Assembly (NCBI RefSeq): GCF_001949145.1
Contig: NW_019091387.1
Coordinates: 860,267-924,266, forward strand
DNA length: 64,000 nt
From: Acanthaster planci
Lineage: Eukaryota > Echinodermata > Asteroidea > Valvatida > Acanthasteridae
Direction of reading: 5' to 3'
The position numbers and the translations under genes were made by a program. The number at the start of each line of letters is the position of its first letter. The first letter of the stretch is position 1. Below the pieces are notes generated by a model that was not told the origin of the DNA, did not search any database, and saw only the letters and a list, made by a program, of their open reading frames with translations. Shown in pieces: positions 42,091 to 53,896 of the stretch.

Positions 42091-45000
42091 TTCTGTGCGT
42101 GTACATTGTATATTTATGAATTGTGATTGAATACTGAGTTTCACAGTAAGCGTTGGATTTTTTTTTATTTACTGTAATTAAATCAGCTTTTTATGTTTAT
42201 GAAGTCCTTGTTTTATTATCTTAACCTGTCTTTACATTTTAGTGTACTTTTAGCTTGTATACAATTTTTATACGTCCTGCCTGTAATTTGTTTTTTTTCC
42301 TAAAGGCCATGTGAATTCCCCCAAGATGGAAAATAAGGTTGTTCTATGTTTAAATGCCCGTACACATCGAGTATGTTCTGTCTCTGCAGTACACAAGTGT
42401 TTAATTTTCATTTTTACTTCACAAGGGATCCTTTAGTTCCGGAAACTAAAGAATAATTGATCATACTTGTCCACTATTTATGTTCACCAAAGCACTGAAG
42501 TAGACCCACCGAAATAAAAACAAAACCATCAGACTGTGACACGTCGAAAGACAGTGAAAAATTACCCTCCTTAATTAAAAGGATCGAATGATATCCGATC
42601 CGCCCGAACAGCCATTCATAGTTAACGCCATTCAAAGAAAATTTTCACAAGCGAAAGAAATTTCCCGCTACAACTGGCATGGTAAGTGTATACACAAGCA
42701 TCCAGTGCAATTTGTGAGATATTAGGTAGCTATACAACATGCAAGGAAACACCTCAAGTAGGGTTGATTATTTTCATGCGTCCGGAAACTATATGAAACA
42801 CGCATTCATTCAACTGAAGGAAATTTGTGGCCCAGCTTCACAAGTTGGGTGGCAAGTCCCTGGAGCCATTTTTCTCTTACAAAAGCCGCCAACTAGAGTT
42901 TTGGTCAACGAAAATCAATATGAAATGTAACAACACGTATAACCAACGTAATGTTGGTTATAGGCCTATGAGTATTTATATGATAATCATGAGGCAAAAT
43001 GCAATGATACGCCAGAACAAAGGTATCAGTCTTTTCCTTGTCGTGCAAACTACAGCAATATGACTAAAAATATGCCTTAAGCCTCGTTACGTTTGATCGG
43101 GTGATATGTAACTATTTTGGTACCGTCCTCTGCTTCTGAAATTTTTTAAATGTCATGCTCAGCTTTTATGCTACTAATATCATAATGAAACATTTCTCTG
43201 AAATATCAAATGTAACTGTGTTGCTCAGTAGGTGCAGACTGAAGCCAGGAATAATTTCAAATTTTAAGAGAGTTGCAAATTGTTCATTGTTATCATTAAA
43301 ACTAATTCTGCCTTTTTTAATAGAAAATAAATTCGTGTTTTATGGTGCATACCGTTTCGCTTGCTCTATTGTCTAAACCGTGTATCTTAACACTGTAGCT
43401 GAAGCTGTTCGGTGTGTTGTTTTTAGACCTGTTCTTGTTATTTCACATCTGTCTACATGGGCAGTATGCGAGGTACATCTGAACCGGATCGGTGCTCTCC
43501 AGGTACTTAGTGCAATATTTTCCTGGCAGATCTTTTAAAAGTGCAACAGCAATGAATTATTCCCTCGACGCATTTTCCCGAAACTATGTACTCTTCTTCG
43601 ACGTATGCATATGAAAACTCTTTAACATTCCAATTAGATTAAATGCAATGTAAAATGTACTGTTGTCAACACTTACAACTATCCATGCTTCCCGGACAAC
43701 AGAGGGCACTGTGATGTCATTGGATGGTTTTTCTCTTCAAAGGGTCCAACAAGCATTTCCTCAATGAAAACTTTTCTAAAAAAAAAAAAGGGATAGATAC
43801 TTGCTTATTGATACACGCTTGAGCAGCAACGAATCAGCCAAAAAAAATAAACCAAATCTGCAACATACAGGATTGTTTGTGTACAAACCAACGTAGCATT
43901 GAGGCTTTCTTCCTGGTTTGACATCACTGTTTTACAATTGAATATGGAAATACTCATTACTTTAGAAACAAAACAGGCAGTAAAATACCCTTTGAAATGG
44001 TGAAACAAGAGTTAAAAACTTGAAAGTTTGTTGTCAAACGAATCAGAAAGGGAAGGCTGAAGTTGATCACGATAAACCAGGCAAGCAAATGCCTTTTCAT
44101 TTTGTGACCGCTAAAAACGATTTGGTTTTGATTGCGACAAACCTCGTTGTTTTACAGCCGTTACATTAAACCAGTGGTTGAGCTCGTGGATGTGATATGG
44201 CCAAAAGCGGATCCAGGAATTTCTCCAAATCACTGCATTGCTACTGATGTACAAATAACAACCCTTACAGATGTCTACTTTCATTTCTACTATAATTGTT
44301 ACTTCAACTATTTCTTTATTTTATTATTATTAATTGGCGTCAGAGAAAGGTTCGTTGATTCCCCAAATCCCCCTCTGTATGGCATTCCTGTATGCCTGTA
44401 TGGCATTCTACTGTATCAAAGGAGAAAACCAAAAATCTCCAAAGGAGACAGAAACCAGCCTGCGTGACCTTCATGGCGAGCCAGTACAGTTCCTAGAGTG
44501 ATGCACTGCATAAAATGATTTAATGCCTTTGACGCTCACGAACCACACGCTTGCCCCTTATACCAGGCTAACAAGTCATGGTAGGAACCTACGGAACAGA
44601 ACGACCCAATTACCCGAACCACTGTGAGAACTGGGCGTTTCCCTCGAAGTCCGATCCCTTACTTTATCAACACTTTAAAGGTCAGATGTGTGTAATGTTA
44701 TCATTTAATTTTGTTTAAGTTGTTGCCAGTTACCAAATAATTCCTGTTTACTAGGTTGAGTGGTCTTTGTAACCGTACTAATTTTAGAATTTTTTGCCTT
44801 TTTAACCTATGTGATATTTTTAGTATTATGAAAGTTTTAAATGCTTTTGCAATTTAACAATAGTTTTTTAATGTATTAGCCTTTCGAAATTTGGTGGGAA
44901 AAGATTAAAGTAATGTAACAATTAATTTTTAATGAATTTGTCTTTCGAAATTTGGCCCCGGGCAACGACTGAAATATGGTGTAATAATATGAACAACCGG

Positions 45001-47223
45001 TTGTTGTTTTTACAAAAGCAATAGGCTCCGTTTCTTGTTAATGCTGATTTTCTCAAAAAGTGAAAACAAACAAAGTACTCTTCCAAGTGTTTGCCAATTC
45101 AGAAGAGATCTCTCGAACATAAAGCTACACACTTTTTGCCGCAAGCAGGACGAGAGAGGCAGTGACCTGACCGTTACATCTATCTGCTTTTAAGTACTTA
45201 AGCCCTGATACGCCACTTTAAATGACATTCATCATTATTAAATGTATACGTCAGGCGTGTAGGCCCTCTGTAAGTCTATTGTGGGCCCTTACCGGTTTGA
45301 TGTAAGAAGTACATTTGCAAAAACATCCTCGGTTGATTTAAAGTTAATATATAAAAAGCAAATAAATTTATGCGCCACAGTTCAAACCTGTAATGTTCAT
45401 TTGTATCTCCAAGTCTTTTTTGTTCGGATCTTACATTACTCAGTCTTCTTGTACAAGGCTTAATTGTTCTGAGAAGGACAGCTTTCCTTTGGTGCTTTGG
45501 TTTTCTTCTTGCTTTATAAGTTAATGGTGCTATCACAGATGCAATATGTTCAGATTTTTAGTTCCCATTTCAAACTGTTTTTCCACGTCGAAGTGTGGTG
45601 ATGATGCATTTTGGTACACAGTTTGCCGAGGAAATGTTCAGGCATTGTATCCTTAATTAATTAATTCATACTTCAGGCGGGTTATAGAGCGACGGTGACA
45701 TTAACATTTCTATCAAAATTCACCCGGGTTGAAATAGGTTTAACCTTTGCGAATTCACCGCACGAAGATGGACCTCATGTCCCAATTTGGCGTTCGTATT
45801 CGTTTTCCCTTGCGACCTTCGCAGCTTTAGAAATACAACAAACATAAGCTATAGACAAACTTATTTGGAACATTACTACAGTACTTTAACTTCGCCCAGG
45901 GGGTCTAGATCTGACAAAATAAAACTTGCCACCAACTGTATACATGCAGATATATATTGCTCTTTAACTTTTTATAATGAGACTTTGCTCGACTTCTATG
46001 ACACTAGATGTTCCATGCATGTTACAACCGTTTTTGATGAACTTAAAGTGTACAGACCTATTCAAGTCGGGCCAAAAAAGAACCGCACATGCGGCTAGCA
46101 GTCACGATAAGAACGAGTTGGAACCTCATTCTTTTATTGTTAGACTATACAGGCACCAAACGTTAACGTTTGGTTAGTACTTAAAAAGGAAAAAAAATGC
46201 ATCAATGGGTAAGGGCGAATATCGTTTAACCACACAAATGCCTTTCTTTGAAGTTCATCAAAATCGATTTTGTCCAAAATTTTCAGAACCTTTCCTTGTA
46301 GGAAACCAATTATCGGCGGAATGGCCAGAAATAATGTATTTTGCGTATGGCGTTGTCAAGTGACACATAGACTTGACTCAAGTCGGGATCTCTGTGACGT
46401 CTTCAGTTACACATATCGAGACGGCGCACCCTTATTTGCTTTGCGCCCTCTTTTGTCCACTTATTACTATAAGTTTAGTTCAGAAATCCCGACTTGACTG
46501 TCTGCCTACAGTTTGTTCACAGCGAATGGGCTTATCTACCAAAAGTGGTAGCAGCCAATCACATTGCCGAACTTGTTTTTACGTCGTACCTACATTATAA
46601 TGAACGAGTCTACAAGTCTGACTACTTTGATTGGTGGAAATTCCGTATACATTATGCAAGATCATGTCGTTCATATGCAATTATGAATAACTACATATTA
46701 CCGACGGAGGTCCGATTGGCTTATCCGTCAAGCTGGACTTTCTGACTGATGACGTATGACACACGTTGTACAATAAGGACTGTCAAATGAAGGCGCCTTA
46801 TAAGGGTTAAGCGAGCTGCTGGGAAGAGCTCGACGACCGTGTAGTGCGTACAGGCTGAAAGCTGGCAGACTGGGGAAGAGCAAAGTAAGTCCGACTTGAT
46901 TCGAGTCCAAGTGACACATGGGTAAAATCAAGCCGACAGACCGTGCTCTGGAAGTCGTGCTCGTGACCTGTCATGTCTCTCAGTGTTTGGCTACGCTCAG
47001 TGACCCTGCTCGTCACAAACATCTGCACAGGGAAAAAATAGCGTATAACGTTACCCCGTGATACATGCATAAATCAAGCCAACAGATAGACATGTGCATG
47101 TCTATTTGCGACCCTTCATGTCTCTTGCTGCTGTGTCGTGCTTACTGACGCTCCTCGTACAGCAACCAGTGGAATCGACTCTGTAAATAATCAACACATT
47201 CAAGGAGCGCATTTGTGGCGAAA

Positions 47224-47495
47224 ATGACGGGCAGTGCAAGCGGTAAAACGACCGATCTCGATCGCGAGTTCGCCGCCAACACCAGCCTCCACGGCGTGGC
47301 CCGGTTCTTCGACAGCACCCGGCTGCCCGTTAGGCTCCTGTGGCTGTCCATACTGCTGGGCTGTCTGGGCGTCTGCGTCTGGCAGATCACCGACCGGTTC
47401 CAGCGTTACCTCCTGCACGAGGCGACCACGGCGGTGTCGGTGGAATACGTTGGAGATCTGGACTTCCCAGCGGTGACAATTTGTAACTTCAACAG
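47224..47495 (+). CDS. Gene D exon 1 (N-terminus, TM1)
   Basis: ATG 47224 to AACAG before gtaggt, phase 2; 272 nt, the same as gene C. The first 28 codons differ from C, then the two become nearly identical at base level. Confidence 0.93.
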
Positions 47496-50400
47496 GTAGG
47501 TCAGTTGCCACGCTGCACCGAATGTTCCTTAAATAGGGAGTTCAGCGTAACCGCCCCGCTGAATTTGTATGTGTACCTCTGCAAAAATAGCTATTGCAAT
47601 TAATAATTTTCAAAATGTTTGTGCATCTGCACTTTGCTGTTTAAATAATGATTTTGATGGTGTAAGTATCCATCTTTACACCCGTGCAGTAGCCTTAAGA
47701 GCCCATTCGACATTGTCCTTTTGTTGTCATACTTAAGGAACGTCTCGTAAGATCCGACGAACTGATTAACAAGAAAAAAGAGGTTTCGTGGGCGTGGTCG
47801 GCTTCTTTTGAGGGGGTAGCAGCGTTTTTATTTTGTAACGATGAACAGTTCTTATCAAGCGCATAATACTGTAAAGTCTTCATGCGCAGTATTATCATTA
47901 TCCCTGCGCACAGCTGGGTTCACACATCATCTGAACATTCCTGAAACCATCTCAGCTCCCTGGGGAGTATACCAGCCCAATGCTGCCAGACCGGCGCAAA
48001 CGGCTGAACATAACCGTGTCAGCCCTCACAGGTACCCATTTACTCCTAGGTGGAGAGAGGCACATAGGGATAAAATGACTTGCCCAAGATCACAACATGC
48101 TGCCACCAGCTGGATTCGAACCCCCGACCCTATGATCAGAAGCTTCACACCCTCACCACTAGGCCACATGAGCAATAAGTCTCTACCGATCGGATTTTAA
48201 CCAGCTGGGGAAAGACTGCAATACAATATAACATGTGATCTTCATTCTGATAAATATGCAATGGCATGTACATGTATGCAGCTATGGAGGGGCGCATTTC
48301 CCATTTTTGTAAGACTAAAAATAGATATAGTTTTAAAACTTTTTCAATTAAAACTTTACTCAAAACAAAGCACACATATCATTTCGTAAGCGAGTTATAC
48401 CCAGGATTAACAGATTATCAAGTTAGTAGCAAACGCTTCTTGTGACAGTCATTTGAGCTGTTTTATTCTTCCCAATCTCTATATTCACAGGGAATTCATT
48501 TGTGCATGTGTTTTCAGAGTCTCTTCATCCCCAGTAACCCGTTGAACAGTGTAACGCTGGAATATTTTTGGTTACATGCTTTCCTTCCATTTTCTTGAAT
48601 GTGGCTTAGGGCGCATTTGAATATAATTAAATTACAAATTAGTACCTTTTCTAAAACGTTTCCATTCATTTTGACATTACCGTCCACAGATACCGCAAGT
48701 CAGCGCTAACGGAAGCTGATGTGGCCAAGCTGAGGGCCTACCAAAGATATATCGATTATGACTATGACTTTTACGACTACGACTCATCAGTCGGCGGGAC
48801 GCCCCCGCCTGATGACATCTCTGACTTCAGATTCACCAACTTCACTCTGCGTACGGGCTTCCAAATGGACGAGGACACCCTCCTCGGCTGCCTGTGGCAG
48901 AGTAATAGGAACAGCTGTACGGCAAAGGTGCGTGTGTTTATGGTGCCTTGTGGGGTACCAGAAGTACCTCAGAACATTCGTTGCCCTTGTGGGGTTCTGA
49001 AACAGTACCCCACAAGAATTTCACGAAACTGATTGGAATTTACTCAAAAATAAGTAATTTCCATCGCGCACTCATCACAAATTAAGTGTTTCTACATAAG
49101 AGACGCTCAGTCGAAATTTCAGCTACGGCTAATGATTCAGAACCAGTCGGAAGCAGTAAGCAAAATGTTCTTCGCGAATTTATTTTTAGTAACAAAACAG
49201 AGCAACATAAATTCCCCACAAGAATTTTGAAAAACGTCAGAGTGTGTGTGACCAAAGTGGACATCATCATTCTATGATGTTAGTCCGTTGAACTCTTTGA
49301 TCTGGATTTCCTATCCGTTGATGTCCAGTCTCTTCGATCAACCACCCTGCCCTCGCACGGGTGATAGGATTATCTAATATTGTCTTAATGGGGCCGTATG
49401 ACATAAGTTCTTAGAATCCTTGTACAATGTATTTCCTAAATCTGTTAGTATTGTTGAAGCAGCAGACATTACCCATGAGGCTTTGCGCCTATTCTTCCTT
49501 CACAAGATTTTGCGAAGGGCAGTTGCCTGTTGCTCACACTCAGCCACCATGCTTACCCGGCTTCGAGAACAAGAGTGTAATCGAGTCATTATGAGCTGTG
49601 CCTGTCTGAGGTCACGTCACACGTTATTCGTGTACACTACGACAGCGCCACCAACGGCAACACCAACATATAATCATTGCTTCACATTATTTGTTATTAA
49701 CCTTTTCCCAAGAATTTCACTCATGTGTTCACTCCTTTCGGTAACTGCTGGACTTTCAACTCTGGTGAGGACGGGGAGAAGGACGTACCGATCTTAAAGC
49801 AGACCCAACCCGGAAGCAACAACGGCCTAGTGATGACCATTGACATTCTGCAGGTTGGTTGCAGACACTGATTACATTTTAAGACGGACTTTTGCTCAGT
49901 CCCACGATGTCAATCACCTGAGCTGCAACTCTCGAAAATAGGACAGGACTGTTAAACGACTGAAGCCTGAATGGGCAGCGACCATGCAGATGTAGTTTCG
50001 TTAGATAGAAAGCAAATTAAATAAATGGCTGTTTTACCCTGTATTACCAAGAGGCTCATGGTGGGAAAAAAAGTCCACACCACAGGAACAGGAAGACAGT
50101 ACCACAGTATGGAAATTAAACTTTTGGGGTGCACCTGAAACACACTAGCTTGAAGATAACCACAAGTACCCAGATGGTCACACCCATCCACGAAATCGGT
50201 ACTTTCTTGCAACGTTAAAAATACAATGTTTTGCATTGTCTCATTGCTGTCGATCCGATTCAGTGCCGACAGTCTCGGTAATGAGGTTTCCGCGTACGAT
50301 TCCAAATGCCGACCGCCCTGTACTTTTGGATAATTATGCATGAGTTGCTTTGGGTAAATCGATAAACGAAAGTTCCAGAATAGCATGTTGAAATAAAAAG

Positions 50401-53400
50401 TCTTGACAACTAATTTTAAAATGTATCAAAGAACGCCCATACCAATAGATGCAAGTTCAAATAAACAACACTGACTAAGTGTTCAACGGATGGAAGTTTA
50501 TTCAACTCCATCTCTCAGTTGCTGCCTTTTAAATTATTTCAGCGGGAATACACTCAGCATTTACAAAGTGGCTATGTGGAAGCCGGGTTGAAGATTCTGG
50601 TTCACGATCAAAAAACACCGCCCCCTATCGATTCGGAAGGATCGGCAATCGCTCCTGGAGTCCACGCGTTCGTTGGCGTACGGAAAATTGAGGTACGTCT
50701 GAGTGACATATTTTAAACTGGTGTTTATAGGTTCAGAATTGCCAACTTGCTGCCGTCTTTTGTATGGCAGAAAAGAGACACTGTGCGCATTCGGACGAAA
50801 AAAAGATGGCATGTGTTTGTACCATACACTCACAAAACTTATCTGCACGCAGCGTGCCCATACCAACCTGTGATTCCCTTTCGGGCCTCACAACAATCTG
50901 TCTTCGATTAATCTAATAAAAAATCTTCGAAATTTGAAAAAAAAATCCTAACTAAACTGAATCCCAGGTGTTTAAATTCCAGACGAAACATAGTATGAAA
51001 TCAGTTAGGCCTATACTTGACGGCATAGTGTAGACAGCTAACTCTGGGTTGTCTAAGTCAAGTTACTGAGGTCTCTCTCCTATGTACCCATACACGGTGT
51101 TAGGGCAAAATAAATCAATAAGTCTGTTTTGCAGTATAGCAACCTTGAACCTCCGTGGGGTAAATGCGACAAATCGAGGCGTCTGACTTACTATGACAAA
51201 TACACGCTCTCTGGCTGCGTCATCGAGTGTCGAGCTCGGAAGATCGACGAGGAATGCAAGTGCAGACTGTTCAGGTAGTAGCTACCTCAGTCGTTAGTTC
51301 AAAATAAAACTCCCCAGGCACGTGCAAGTGCATGTAATTCCAGATTGCACACAACAGTTTGAGACCTGAAAATTCCCCTGCCGCGACTTATATCAAGAGG
51401 AATGTGCACCTGCAAGCGTTTGCAACGCGTTGACCAATCACAGCGCACGAAATCTGTTGACCCAATGCGCGTTTGGAGAGGGTCGACAGGTTCCGCGCAC
51501 TGTGATTGGTCAACACGTTGCAAACTCTTGGAGGCGCACTATTGTGAATCAACTGTATTTTCATAACATTATGATATACACAAGCAAGTGCAGAAAGTTG
51601 AAATGGACAACACTTACCCTCTAAGACAACACATCACATCATAATTCTGACACTGGCAAAACGGATACAAAAATCGATAAGGAAACAGTACATGGACTGC
51701 TAGCATAGTATCGATAATGAAAACCTTTTGTTAACTTATTTCAATGTTGCAGTCATCCCGGCAATGCTGTGGAATGCACCCCTACTCAAGTCAAGGACTG
51801 CGCCATTCCAGTCATAGGTATTAGTAGTAAAATGAACTCCGTTCAAGCTCACGTAAGATGCGTACCGTAACAAATCTCAAGACAGGCCGACATGATTAAT
51901 GAATTCATGTATCGATGAACCTAGAACTTACGCGCACTCTTTATATCAGGGAAAGGAAGGGTACAATTCAGGCTTTGCATGGCAGCCATCATACAGGGCA
52001 GCTCTTTTGTTCCCACAGGGAAATCCCTTTATGCAGACCCTGTGGAACAAAAGCACTGGCCTGAAAGATAGCAGCCATGAAAACCCTCTATAAACAGCCT
52101 GCGGGTTTTTGTATACTCTCTCTCATAGTGAAACTCAGGAGTGGAGAGAGGGCGGGCTGCGGCTGTCCCTTGCCCTGCAACTACAGCGAATTCCGGACCT
52201 CGCTGTCCATGGCAACCTTGCCCAGCAACAATCTGAGGGACGAAATATGGGAGGAGTTGAGACAGGAGGGCATCAATGACACCCTGCCAGAGACCTACAT
52301 TAGGTGATTGTGGACTTGAGACACCAAGACCTAGGAAAAGATACGTGCGGCTCGGGCATTAGTCACGTTCATTCTCCTGAGCCGGCCTGAAACCCACGCT
52401 TAAGACTGTCCAGGCAAAGTCTCCTTGCATTTTATCCATGGACTTGATTAGCAAAAGATCAGTTTCAATTGGTGAAATGATGTAGTGATCCTATTTGAAT
52501 CCCGTAGATAGTGGTCTCCCCAGAGATCTGACAACACCATTTTGCCCATTATACCCAGGGATAATTGGATCCTTTTAGACGTATATTACGAGACTCTTAA
52601 CTACGAGAAATACGTGCAGTCAGAAGCAATCACACCGTCAGCTTTAATCAGTAAGTTTGATTCACCTTCATTACAAAGTACTGGTCGATTGATACAATTA
52701 TAATTATCGTTTTGCGCCAAAATATCAAATGAAGTCAGTGATGTCGGTTTTATTTCTATGCATGGATGTGTTCTCCTTAAAGTTACAGAACGTGACCTGA
52801 ATGTTGAAGAATAGCGCATGGAATTTCTGAAAAAAAAGTCGGTCAATCAGAGGTTAGGGTAAAGATTAACCGTCCGGTACTTGGATTAGATTCAGAGTGG
52901 TGTTTTCATTGGAATCGACCGAAATAGTGAGAAAAAAAGACGGGGTTCTGTGCTCTCTGCCGCGGAAAGAGTGTGCGCAGTTTACCAGCAACACGTCGTG
53001 GTTGGTCCCGAAACGAAAAGATTCTGACAAACTGAGAGCATTTGTATGCCAAGTATCGACCACGAGGATTTGACCAAAATGACAGGAATTCCGTTTCTGC
53101 GTGGAAATTTCTCAAGTGATCTGAGAAACTAGAAATTAAGTGGAATTGGCTGTTTTTGTCAACAAAGGTCAACCATGATCGTGAACAACTTGTCTTTAGT
53201 TTCTTATTTCCCCACATACTGTGCGCTTCTGACAACTTATATTAAACGGCGTTCACGAGTTGACCGCACTCCTCTCTTTCAGACCGACAAAAGTATTTTA
53301 AAGCAATTAAGGCATTAAAGACCACCAAATAAATTAGAATTCCACTTTGCAATTCTTACCAACGCTGCAGGCGACATCGGTGGGCAGCTCGGCCTCTTCC

Positions 53401-53579
53401 TCGGCGCCAGCTTCATCACGGTAACCGAGGTTCTTCACTATCTCGGCTGCAAAGCGGGCCGCTGGATGACCACCACCTGCATCAAAGTGGACGGTAAACC
53501 TACACACGAGTCAGCTAAAGAAGTGGTCATGGAAGAAGGCCAACAAACTTCAGGGTCTAAAGACAGCACACTGACATGA
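47224..53579 (+). CDS. Gene D: ASIC-like DEG/ENaC cation channel subunit, 9 exons, 493 aa
   Basis: Fourth channel, the most compact. Exons: 47224-47495, 48690-48927, 49713-49853, 50543-50692, 51135-51274, 51753-51817, 52129-52303, 52559-52650, 53371-53579. The frame runs to TGA 53577-53579. ATG 47224 (A at -3) is taken as the start; an in-frame GTG at 47215 is not a normal eukaryotic start. Seen: His-Gly at residues 23-24, TM1 about 37-55, FPAVTICNFNR at 81-91, IDYDYDFYDYD at 112-122, FTPFGNCWTFNSG, Cys blocks in exons 5-7, GAS filter at 436-438, and a tail with a Glu-rich stretch ending KDSTLT. Introns hold a CORE-SINE (intron 1), a MITE copy each in introns 5 and 6, and little else recognisable. 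Sister to gene C. Confidence 0.93.
47905..48172 (-). mobile_element. CORE-type SINE in gene D intron 1
   Basis: On the minus strand it starts with a tRNA-like box A (GTGGCCTAGTGGTGAGGG), then box B GGTTCGAATCC (complement 48112-48122), then CTTGGGCAAGTCATTTTATCC and TGCCTC. The last part matches the CORE domain shared by MIR-like SINEs, with a unique 3' part after it. No clear A-tail or target duplication was seen. Not a tRNA gene: the cloverleaf is not preserved. Confidence 0.65.
48690..48927 (+). CDS. Gene D exon 2 (finger region with acidic insert)
   Basis: The acceptor is gtccacag and the donor GCAAAG/gtgcgt, 79 codons. Encodes YRKSALTEADVAKLRAYQR, then IDYDYDFYDYD, a PPP run, then FTNFTLRTGFQMDED. 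Confidence 0.91.
49713..49853 (+). CDS. Gene D exon 3 (palm/beta-ball core)
   Basis: The acceptor is ttcccaag and the donor CTGCAG/gttggt, 47 codons. Encodes NFTHVFTPFGNCWTFNSG and GSNNGLVMTIDILQ. Confidence 0.9.
50543..50692 (+). CDS. Gene D exon 4 (GLK block)
   Basis: The acceptor is tatttcag and the donor ATTGAG/gtacgt, 50 codons. Encodes REYTQHLQSGYVEAGLKILV and EGSAIAPGVHAFVGVRKIE. Confidence 0.9.
51135..51274 (+). CDS. Gene D exon 5 (Cys-rich)
   Basis: The acceptor is tttgcag and the donor TTCAG/gtagta. Encodes YSNLEPPWGKCDKSRRLTY then SGCVIECRARKIDEECKCRL. Confidence 0.9.
51403..51548. mobile_element. MITE family M1, copy 2, gene D intron 5
   Basis: The same inverted-repeat element as 18070-18223, sharing TTTGCAACGCGTTGACCAAT and AACTCTTGGAGGCGCACTAT. 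The left end is decayed; the loop differs. Confidence 0.72.
51753..51817 (+). CDS. Gene D exon 6 (HPGN block)
   Basis: 65 nt after tgttgcag, donor ATAG/gtatta. Encodes HPGNAVECTPTQVKDCAIPVI. Confidence 0.88.
51970..52092. mobile_element. MITE family M2, copy 2, gene D intron 6
   Basis: Same family as 34382-34509: AGGCTTTGCATGGCAGCCAT at the left and a right arm ending CCTCTATA. It ends 36 bp before the start of gene D exon 7, so it overlaps the usual branch-point zone. Confidence 0.68.
52129..52303 (+). CDS. Gene D exon 7 (thumb region)
   Basis: The acceptor is ctcatag and the donor ATTAG/gtgatt; the shortest exon 7 of the four. Encodes CGCPLPCNYSEFRTSLSMAT, LPSNN, then a Glu-rich helix-like segment. 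A MITE ends 36 bp upstream. Confidence 0.89.
52559..52650 (+). CDS. Gene D exon 8
   Basis: 92 nt after tacccag, donor ATCA/gtaagt. Encodes DNWILLDVYYETLNYEKYVQ then SEAITPSALIS. Confidence 0.88.
53371..53579 (+). CDS. Gene D exon 9 (pore, TM2, tail)
   Basis: The acceptor is acgctgcag. Encodes DIGGQLGLFLGASFITVTEV, TM2 and a cytosolic tail of about 40 residues; TGA at 53577-53579. Confidence 0.92.
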
Positions 53580-53890
53580 CAAAAGTGCCAAAATTACAAA
53601 CAATTCTTTTGGTGTCTACATCGAACCAGAGGTTTCGCACAGATACCAAAAAGTGTTAGATTAAACATCGCAGTTTTTGCAGTGAAGGACCCACAGGCTG
53701 TGTATCTATTATATTGAGCTGTGATTAAAAGCCTGGCCTAAACGCTTTGGACGATCAATTTTCCTTCATGTCACAAAGTGAATGCATTTCTCTTCAATTT
53801 TATATATAGGACTACTGATTACGGACCCTAAAGCTTTCACCTGATTTATGTATGGATCACTGCATTAGAAACAAAAATGTATTACAAAAC

Positions 53891-53896
53891 AATAAA
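53891..53896 (+). promoter_or_regulatory. Candidate polyadenylation signal of gene D
   Basis: AATAAA about 310 bp after the gene D stop, followed by an A run. Confidence 0.4.

Larger units (their letters stand above)
39801..47223. other. Intergenic DNA between genes C and D
   Basis: The longest gap in the array. 39880-40110 and 40430-40530 are rich in AGATAT/ATATCT-type words; a LINE fragment lies at about 41.6-42.1 kb. Several ATTGG/CCAAT words occur at 46540-46730 and a weak CTTATAAGG lies at 46798; neither is strong enough to call a gene D promoter. Confidence 0.55.

Noticed and set aside
46540-46806. CCAAT words plus a CTTATAAGG as a gene D promoter
   Set aside because: Words are common in AT-rich DNA, the TATA-like site is more than 400 bp from the ATG, and no initiator was evident.
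47215-47223. GTG start nine bases upstream of gene D ATG
   Set aside because: GTG is not a usual eukaryotic initiator; ATG 47224 has a good context and gives an N-terminus of the same length as gene C.
48100-48172. tRNA gene suggested by box A and box B
   Set aside because: Box spacing and the CORE domain fit a SINE; no cloverleaf stems were recognisable.
49952-50386. 144-aa open frame, minus strand, in gene D intron 3
   Set aside because: No family signature; lies wholly inside an intron. Probably chance.
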